A stretch of 5,235 nt of DNA from Clostridiales bacterium. GTDB lineage: Bacteria; Bacillota; Clostridia; Saccharofermentanales; Saccharofermentanaceae. Numbering within the stretch: position 1 is the first letter of the stretch; each line of letters begins with the position of its first letter. The translations under genes were made by a program, and so were the position numbers. This document shows positions 1-2,763 of this stretch, in pieces. The stretch covers positions 1-5,235 of the forward strand of contig DNAE01000219.1 of assembly GCA_003543635.1 (NCBI GenBank). The letters are read 5' to 3'. The notes under the pieces are model-generated. The model was not told where the DNA came from. It worked only from the letters and a program-made list of their open reading frames with translations, and did no database searches.

Positions 1-109
1 CAATTCGATGTCTTTCACCGCCGGTCGCAGAGGTCTCATCGGGAGCCGCCGTGCAGCCCGCCAGAGCAACACACAGGAATGCAGCAAGGCATAATGTTCT
101 CTTCTTCAT
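1..109 (-). CDS. N-terminal fragment of a predicted lipoprotein, cut by the window edge
   Basis: Reading the minus strand from an ATG at 109-107 gives 36 codons and one extra base before the window ends. The peptide starts MKKRTLCLAAFLCVALAGC. This is a typical bacterial lipoprotein signal: Lys/Arg at residues 2-4, a hydrophobic core at about 5-16, and a lipobox LAGC with the Cys to be lipidated at residue 19. After the Cys the chain becomes small and polar (TAAPDETSATGG), as in the flexible tether of a surface lipoprotein. A strong Shine-Dalgarno sequence, AAGGGGG at 124-118, lies 8 nt before the ATG. The expected location is the outer face of the cytoplasmic membrane. The functional domain lies outside the window, so no function can be given; a substrate-binding protein or a small hypothetical lipoprotein are both possible. 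The gene is divergent from the membrane-protein operon that starts at 235. Confidence 0.8.
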   Translation of the reverse strand, partial: MKKRTLCLAAFLCVALAGCTAAPDETSATGGERHRI

Positions 110-117
110 ATACAATT

Positions 118-124
118 CCCCCTT
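118..124 (-). promoter_or_regulatory. Shine-Dalgarno site of the lipoprotein gene
   Basis: The minus strand reads AAGGGGG, 8 nt upstream of the ATG at 109. It fixes the start of the truncated lipoprotein. It also argues against a plus-strand gene beginning at 79, because that gene would overlap this start region head-on. Confidence 0.75.
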
Positions 125-133
125 ACATAGAGG

Positions 134-163
134 ATGATAACATTATGCGCAGGGCTTTTCCAA
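134..163 (-). promoter_or_regulatory. Candidate sigma-A-type promoter for the lipoprotein gene
   Basis: The minus strand shows TTGGAA (163-158), an 18-nt spacer and TATCAT (139-134). Each hexamer matches 4 of 6 or better to TTGACA/TATAAT. Transcription would begin near 127, leaving a leader of roughly 18 nt that contains the AAGGGGG ribosome binding site. The call rests on pattern alone and is weak. Confidence 0.3.
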
Positions 164-199
164 TGTATGCCGGCAGCACACCAATTCCCGGATCGAAGA

Positions 200-208
200 T
201 GATAGAAT
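200..208 (+). promoter_or_regulatory. Candidate extended -10 promoter for the membrane-protein operon
   Basis: TGATAGAAT at 200-208 fits the extended -10 pattern TGnTATAAT with one mismatch. No good -35 is visible 16-18 nt upstream, which is common for extended -10 promoters. Initiation near 215 would give a leader of about 20 nt holding the GGGGG ribosome binding site. The element overlaps a 5-bp inverted repeat (GATAG 201-205, CTATC 212-216), which may be chance. Confidence 0.4.
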
Positions 209-223
209 CAACTATCCTTAATC

Positions 224-228
224 GGGGG
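224..228 (+). promoter_or_regulatory. Shine-Dalgarno site that sets the membrane-protein start
   Basis: GGGGG (followed by A at 229) lies 6 nt before the ATG at 235. No comparable site precedes the in-frame ATG at 79, so translation most likely starts at 235. Confidence 0.7.
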
Positions 229-234
229 ATCAAT

Positions 235-648
235 ATGAGTAAGGAAAATGCTGTTTGCTTGGCAGGTCTGTCGATCCCGATGCTTGTGGGATCCATAATA
301 TACCTTACCTGCGGAGGCACCACCGTAATATACAGGTGGTTTACGGAGATGGGGGTCTCCCTTAAGACAGTCGACTATCCTCAGTTTGTAAGGAACTACG
401 GGTGTGACCTTCTTTGGGGATATGCTCTCTACTCGGGGCTTCGTCTGGTGGAAGACAAGACAGCTCCTGTTTCCAAAAGCCTCCTTATCGCCATGGTAAC
501 CCTCATCTTCCTTGAGGGGATTCAGCTGTTTGATATGGTTCCCGGCGTATTCGATCCCCTCGACATCCTTGTGGAAACTATTGCCGTTTTGTCGGCAATG
601 TTTATAACAACAACTATCGGGAGGAATGTTTATGAAAAAGCAGGTTAG
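235..648 (+). CDS. Small multi-pass membrane protein with VanZ-like C-terminal pattern
   Basis: This encodes a 137-residue integral membrane protein of unknown function. The start at 235 is preferred over the in-frame ATG at 79 because it has GGGGG 6 nt upstream. The longer form would overlap the start of the divergent lipoprotein gene and would add a poorly hydrophobic, non-conserved-looking N-terminus. Hydrophobic segments are visible at about residues 7-27, 56-71, 82-97 and 109-128. The second half reads as DLLWGYALYSGL, then a helix containing E94 and Q97, then a Pro/Gly turn (VPGVFDPLDI) with D107 and D110 leading into the last helix. This order (D-x-x-W, E-x-x-Q, G-x-x-D-x-x-D) resembles VanZ-like membrane proteins. 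It is a pattern resemblance, not a firm family assignment. The 3' end overlaps the next gene by 17 nt, so the two are probably translationally coupled. Confidence 0.75.
   Translation: MSKENAVCLAGLSIPMLVGSIIYLTCGGTTVIYRWFTEMGVSLKTVDYPQFVRNYGCDLLWGYALYSGLRLVEDKTAPVSKSLLIAMVTLIFLEGIQLFDMVPGVFDPLDILVETIAVLSAMFITTTIGRNVYEKAG
619..624 (+). promoter_or_regulatory. Shine-Dalgarno site that sets the DUF4352-like protein start
   Basis: GGGAGG lies inside the end of the membrane-protein gene. It is 7 nt from the ATG at 632 but only 1 nt from the in-frame ATG at 626, so 632 is the better start. Its position within the upstream gene suggests translational coupling. Confidence 0.75.
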
Positions 649-1198
649 AACGATTTGCACCATCGGTGTCGTGGGCATCCTGGCATTTGCATCCATTGCC
701 AGCGGTTCGTCCGACTCGGGCTCCGATTCCACAGATGCTACGGTGAAGAGGACCGATTCAACGGCCGAGGAAACGGAGGCTACCACGGAAGAGACCGAGG
801 AGGCCGTCGATACGTCAAACGGATATGGTCTTACGGTCACCTTTGATGATCTCGAGATCACCTTCGGGGATTCCGTCAACTGGGTGACTCTTGAGAACCA
901 GTTCTCTGATTATGATGGCGAAGAGATCATCGAGCTTCCCATCCACGTTAAGAATATCGGAGATGAGAACAACAGCCTTAACGTATTCTACATCAAGGTA
1001 TTCGGCAGCACCGGAACCGAAGTCGAAGAACTGGGAACATACTTTGATGATTCAGGTGTCTTCTACGGCGGAGAATTGCGTCCCGATGCCGAGCAGGATC
1101 TTGCACTGTATTTCCCCTATGACGGAGACGGCACATACTACGTAAACCTCGATAACTTCACCGACGATGTCGAGCTCGGTTTTGAGATAACAAAGTAA
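632..1198 (+). CDS. Exported DUF4352-like protein with acidic Ser/Thr/Glu linker
   Basis: This encodes a 188-residue secreted or membrane-anchored protein. The start ATG at 632 has GGGAGG at the ideal 7-nt spacing. Residues 1-25 form a signal sequence: MKKQVR, then a hydrophobic stretch at about 8-20, then SIASGSSDSG. There is a Ser where a lipoprotein would carry the lipobox Cys, so it is either cleaved by signal peptidase I (near G25) or kept as an N-terminal anchor. Residues 26-62 are a low-complexity linker rich in Ser, Thr, Asp and Glu, with repeated EET units. Residues 66-188 form one beta-rich domain: a first strand YGLTVTFDDLEITFG, a central strand IELPIHVKNIGDENNSL, a strand FYIKVFGSTGTEVEEL, and a late GELRPDAEQDLALYF. 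This order matches the immunoglobulin-like DUF4352 fold found in many Firmicutes surface proteins of unknown role. The assignment is from pattern only. It shares an operon with the membrane protein upstream and ends just before a strong terminator. Confidence 0.8.
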   Translation: MKKQVRTICTIGVVGILAFASIASGSSDSGSDSTDATVKRTDSTAEETEATTEETEEAVDTSNGYGLTVTFDDLEITFGDSVNWVTLENQFSDYDGEEIIELPIHVKNIGDENNSLNVFYIKVFGSTGTEVEELGTYFDDSGVFYGGELRPDAEQDLALYFPYDGDGTYYVNLDNFTDDVELGFEITK

Positions 1199-1210
1199 GG
1201 ACCCGCATTG

Positions 1211-1245
1211 GCGGTTACCTCTTATCAGGGGTAACCGCTTATTTT
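1211..1245 (+). terminator. Rho-independent terminator after the DUF4352-like gene
   Basis: A perfect 9-bp stem (GCGGTTACC 1211-1219 with GGTAACCGC 1230-1238) closes a 10-nt loop and is followed by TTATTTT at 1239-1245. It begins 12 nt after the stop codon of the plus-strand operon. The T-rich tail overlaps the stop codon of the convergent kinase gene. On the minus strand no T-run follows the stem, so it should work mainly on the plus strand. Confidence 0.85.
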
Positions 1246-2275
1246 AAAACCAGCGTAAAACGGTACGGATGATACCCGCTGTCACGATTCCGACGCTACC
1301 TATGGTGAGAAGGGCGGCAAAGGAATACATCACCTTGAACGGTATCCTGACATAGTATCTTTTATCGCCTATGTACGGCAATACGTCGAAGATACCCGTC
1401 CACGAAGTACAGATGTCGATGACAGTCGCTTCAAACAGGAATGTGAACAGCTTTACCAGGAACTGTTGGTAATACTCGGCCTGATCCTGTCTTATCCCGA
1501 CGGCGATAAAGATCAGCAACGGATATCCGATAAGCGCCAAGGGAACCTTCCACCAGGTCCTTGTACGGAATCCCGGGATCGGCCAAAGGGGTTTTAAAGG
1601 TGCAATCCCTATCCTGCGGTTAAGGGCATCCGTCAAAGCCTCCACGTCCTTATATCTGTTATCGGGATCGAAGCTCGTGGCCTTGGCCGCGATCTTCCTT
1701 AAACGGTCATTATTCGGGAATGCATCCCTGATCATCGTTCCGACGGCATAGATATCGGTCCTTGCATCCGATTGCATGAAACCGTATTGCTCCGGGGCGG
1801 CGCGGCCTTCCGTTCCGATAAGGGTCGTATCCTGATCCCTGTCGCTCTTATACGTCTTGGCGGCATCGTAATCAATGATCACCACGGTACCGTCTTCCTT
1901 GACGATGATGTTCGACGGTTTAAGGTCCCTGTGTATTATCGGACGGGGAGCGTTATGAAGGATCTTGAGTCCTTCGCAAAGATCGAGAAAGTACCGGAGC
2001 TTTTCCTTATCGGACTTGGAGGGATCGTTAATGATAACATCGAAGGTGTTTCCGTTGATGTATTCCTCGATAACGACAAGGTGACCGTCCTTCTCGTAAT
2101 AGTCGATAATGCGGGGGATGTGGGGATCTATGTGCTCCTTCAGATACTTATACACATCAAGCTCATAGTATTTGAGTTTCTTTTGAATACGTATATCTCC
2201 GGTGATCTCATTGATCACCAGACAGTGCTTATCATCGTACTGATATAATACTTTGTAAACAACCGGATCATTCAT
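1244..2275 (-). CDS. Membrane-anchored Ser/Thr protein kinase-like protein
   Basis: This 343-residue protein has an N-terminal eukaryotic-type kinase domain (about residues 5-222) and a C-terminal membrane region. The kinase landmarks are visible. A Lys in IQKK (K32/K33) is the likely ATP-contacting residue, and E38 is the probable helix-C Glu. The catalytic loop HRDLKPSN (115-122) contains D117, K119 and N122. The metal-binding motif is DYD (135-137) instead of DFG. These are followed by GTEGRAAPEQYGF (154-166) with the APE motif, and DARTDIYAVG (170-179). No glycine-rich GxGxxG loop can be seen. Hydrophobic segments at about 243-261 and 313-336, plus a weaker one at 272-290, should fix it in the membrane with the kinase domain in the cytoplasm. 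No PASTA repeats are present. The start at 2275 is chosen because the sequence upstream lacks kinase-like content and runs into the divergent gene; an in-frame ATG at 2305 is the alternative. No Shine-Dalgarno sequence precedes either start. The likely substrate or partner is the neighbouring HTH protein, which is inference. Confidence 0.85.
   Translation of the reverse strand: MNDPVVYKVLYQYDDKHCLVINEITGDIRIQKKLKYYELDVYKYLKEHIDPHIPRIIDYYEKDGHLVVIEEYINGNTFDVIINDPSKSDKEKLRYFLDLCEGLKILHNAPRPIIHRDLKPSNIIVKEDGTVVIIDYDAAKTYKSDRDQDTTLIGTEGRAAPEQYGFMQSDARTDIYAVGTMIRDAFPNNDRLRKIAAKATSFDPDNRYKDVEALTDALNRRIGIAPLKPLWPIPGFRTRTWWKVPLALIGYPLLIFIAVGIRQDQAEYYQQFLVKLFTFLFEATVIDICTSWTGIFDVLPYIGDKRYYVRIPFKVMYSFAALLTIGSVGIVTAGIIRTVLRWF
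2201..2219. repeat. 7-bp perfect inverted repeat, candidate operator
   Basis: GGTGATC (2201-2207) and GATCACC (2213-2219) are separated by 5 nt. The repeat lies inside the kinase coding sequence, touching the candidate -35 region of the HTH gene promoter. Its size suits a homodimeric XRE-type repressor, so autoregulation by the HTH protein is possible. A single copy inside coding sequence could also be chance. Confidence 0.35.
2219..2249 (+). promoter_or_regulatory. Candidate promoter of the HTH gene, inside the kinase coding region
   Basis: TGATATAAT at 2241-2249 is a perfect extended -10 element (TGnTATAAT). CAGACA at 2219-2224 is a 4-of-6 match to the -35 hexamer with a 19-nt spacer, which is slightly long. 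Initiation near 2256 would give a leader of about 48 nt before the ATG at 2304. The whole element sits within the first 20 or so codons of the oppositely oriented kinase gene. Confidence 0.5.
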
Positions 2276-2281
2276 ACTTTT

Positions 2282-2287
2282 ATTATA
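2282..2287 (-). promoter_or_regulatory. Candidate -10 element of the kinase gene
   Basis: The minus strand carries a perfect TATAAT at 2287-2282, just 6 nt before the kinase ATG at 2275. Initiation at the usual 6-7 nt downstream would start the mRNA at or next to the ATG. No good -35 is visible at 16-18 nt; TTGTCG (2314-2309) has a 21-nt spacer. The match may be chance in an A/T-rich gap. Confidence 0.35.
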
Positions 2288-2303
2288 AACGAGAAAGGTC
2301 ACC

Positions 2304-2732
2304 ATGGACGACAAAACAAATGATTTGATGAATACCCTCGCTTCCTGCGAGAACGATAACGATCTGGCGGAATATGTGGGATCCATAGAAGGAAGATACC
2401 CCGCAAGTTTCCACGAGTATGTGAAGATCATCCTGGAGAGCAAGCAGATGACCATCGCAGACCTCCACCGCTCGAGCCTCATAGACCGAACATACATATA
2501 TCAGATAATGGACGGAAGGAAAAAGCCCGGCCGGGATAAGATAGTTGCCATTGCCATAGGCGCCGGTATGACTCTCGAAGAATGCCAGCGGGCATTGGAG
2601 ATCGCCAAGGAGGGGATCTTATACTCCAAGAACAGAAGAGACAGCATCATCATCTATGCCATTAACAACCGCCTGAGCATAATGGAATTAAACGCTCTTC
2701 TCGAACAATACGAAGTTCCCGCTCTTCAGTAA
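2304..2732 (+). CDS. XRE/HTH-like putative DNA-binding protein, divergent from kinase
   Basis: This 142-residue soluble protein contains a helix-turn-helix-like core at about residues 38-100. The segment MTIADLHRSSLIDRTYIYQI (49-68) followed by MDGRKKPGRDKIVAIAIG has the layout of an XRE/Cro domain: helix 2 (TIADLHRSS), turn, recognition helix (DRTYIYQIMDG), then a basic stretch and two helices ending in TLEECQRALEIA. The C-terminal part (about 108-142) holds YSKNRRDSIIIYAINN and a terminal helix. It resembles the tail of similar small Firmicutes HTH proteins. Residues 1-37 are acidic and possibly helical. The start at 2304 has AAAGG (2294-2298) 5 nt upstream. The gene is head-to-head with the kinase gene, with 28 bp between start codons, which suggests a functional pair. 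The Thr/Ser residues in the HTH (T50, S57, S58, T63) would be plausible phosphorylation sites, but this is speculation. Whether it binds DNA is not shown. Confidence 0.8.
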   Translation: MDDKTNDLMNTLASCENDNDLAEYVGSIEGRYPASFHEYVKIILESKQMTIADLHRSSLIDRTYIYQIMDGRKKPGRDKIVAIAIGAGMTLEECQRALEIAKEGILYSKNRRDSIIIYAINNRLSIMELNALLEQYEVPALQ

Positions 2733-2737
2733 CGTAA

Positions 2738-2759
2738 AAGGCCTCCCGGAGGAGGCCTT
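2738..2759. terminator. Hairpin terminator between convergent genes, probably bidirectional
   Basis: AAGGCCTCC (2738-2746) pairs perfectly with GGAGGCCTT (2751-2759) around a 4-nt loop. It fills the 31-bp gap between the stop of the HTH gene (2732) and the stop of the convergent fusion gene (2764). On the plus strand it is followed by CTGTTTATG, which is weakly T-rich. On the minus strand the stem runs into TTTTACGTTAC, a short T-run, so it can serve both transcripts. Confidence 0.75.
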
Positions 2760-2763
2760 CTGT

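Noticed and set aside
79..234. An N-terminal extension of the membrane protein to an ATG at 79
   Set aside because: There is no ribosome binding site near 79. The extension would overlap the start of the divergent lipoprotein gene, and the site at 224-228 fits the ATG at 235.
208..879. A 223-codon minus-strand open frame across the membrane and DUF4352-like genes
   Set aside because: The translation is low-complexity Ser/Val-rich where it mirrors the Ser/Thr/Glu linker, and it has no domain pattern. The plus-strand genes have ribosome binding sites, a signal sequence and membrane helices.
1772..2248. A 158-codon plus-strand open frame inside the kinase gene
   Set aside because: It lies opposite the conserved HRDLKPSN, DYD and APE region of the kinase and shows only a Val/Ile/Leu/Asp-rich antisense composition.
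288..2388. The identical 12-mer GTGGGATCCATA at about 287 and again at about 2377
   Set aside because: Both copies lie inside unrelated coding sequences in normal codon context, and there are only two copies with no flanking similarity. This is most likely chance.
2276..2497. An N-terminal extension of the kinase up to 2497
   Set aside because: It would overlap the HTH coding sequence by nearly 200 nt on the opposite strand, and its residues do not resemble kinase sequence.
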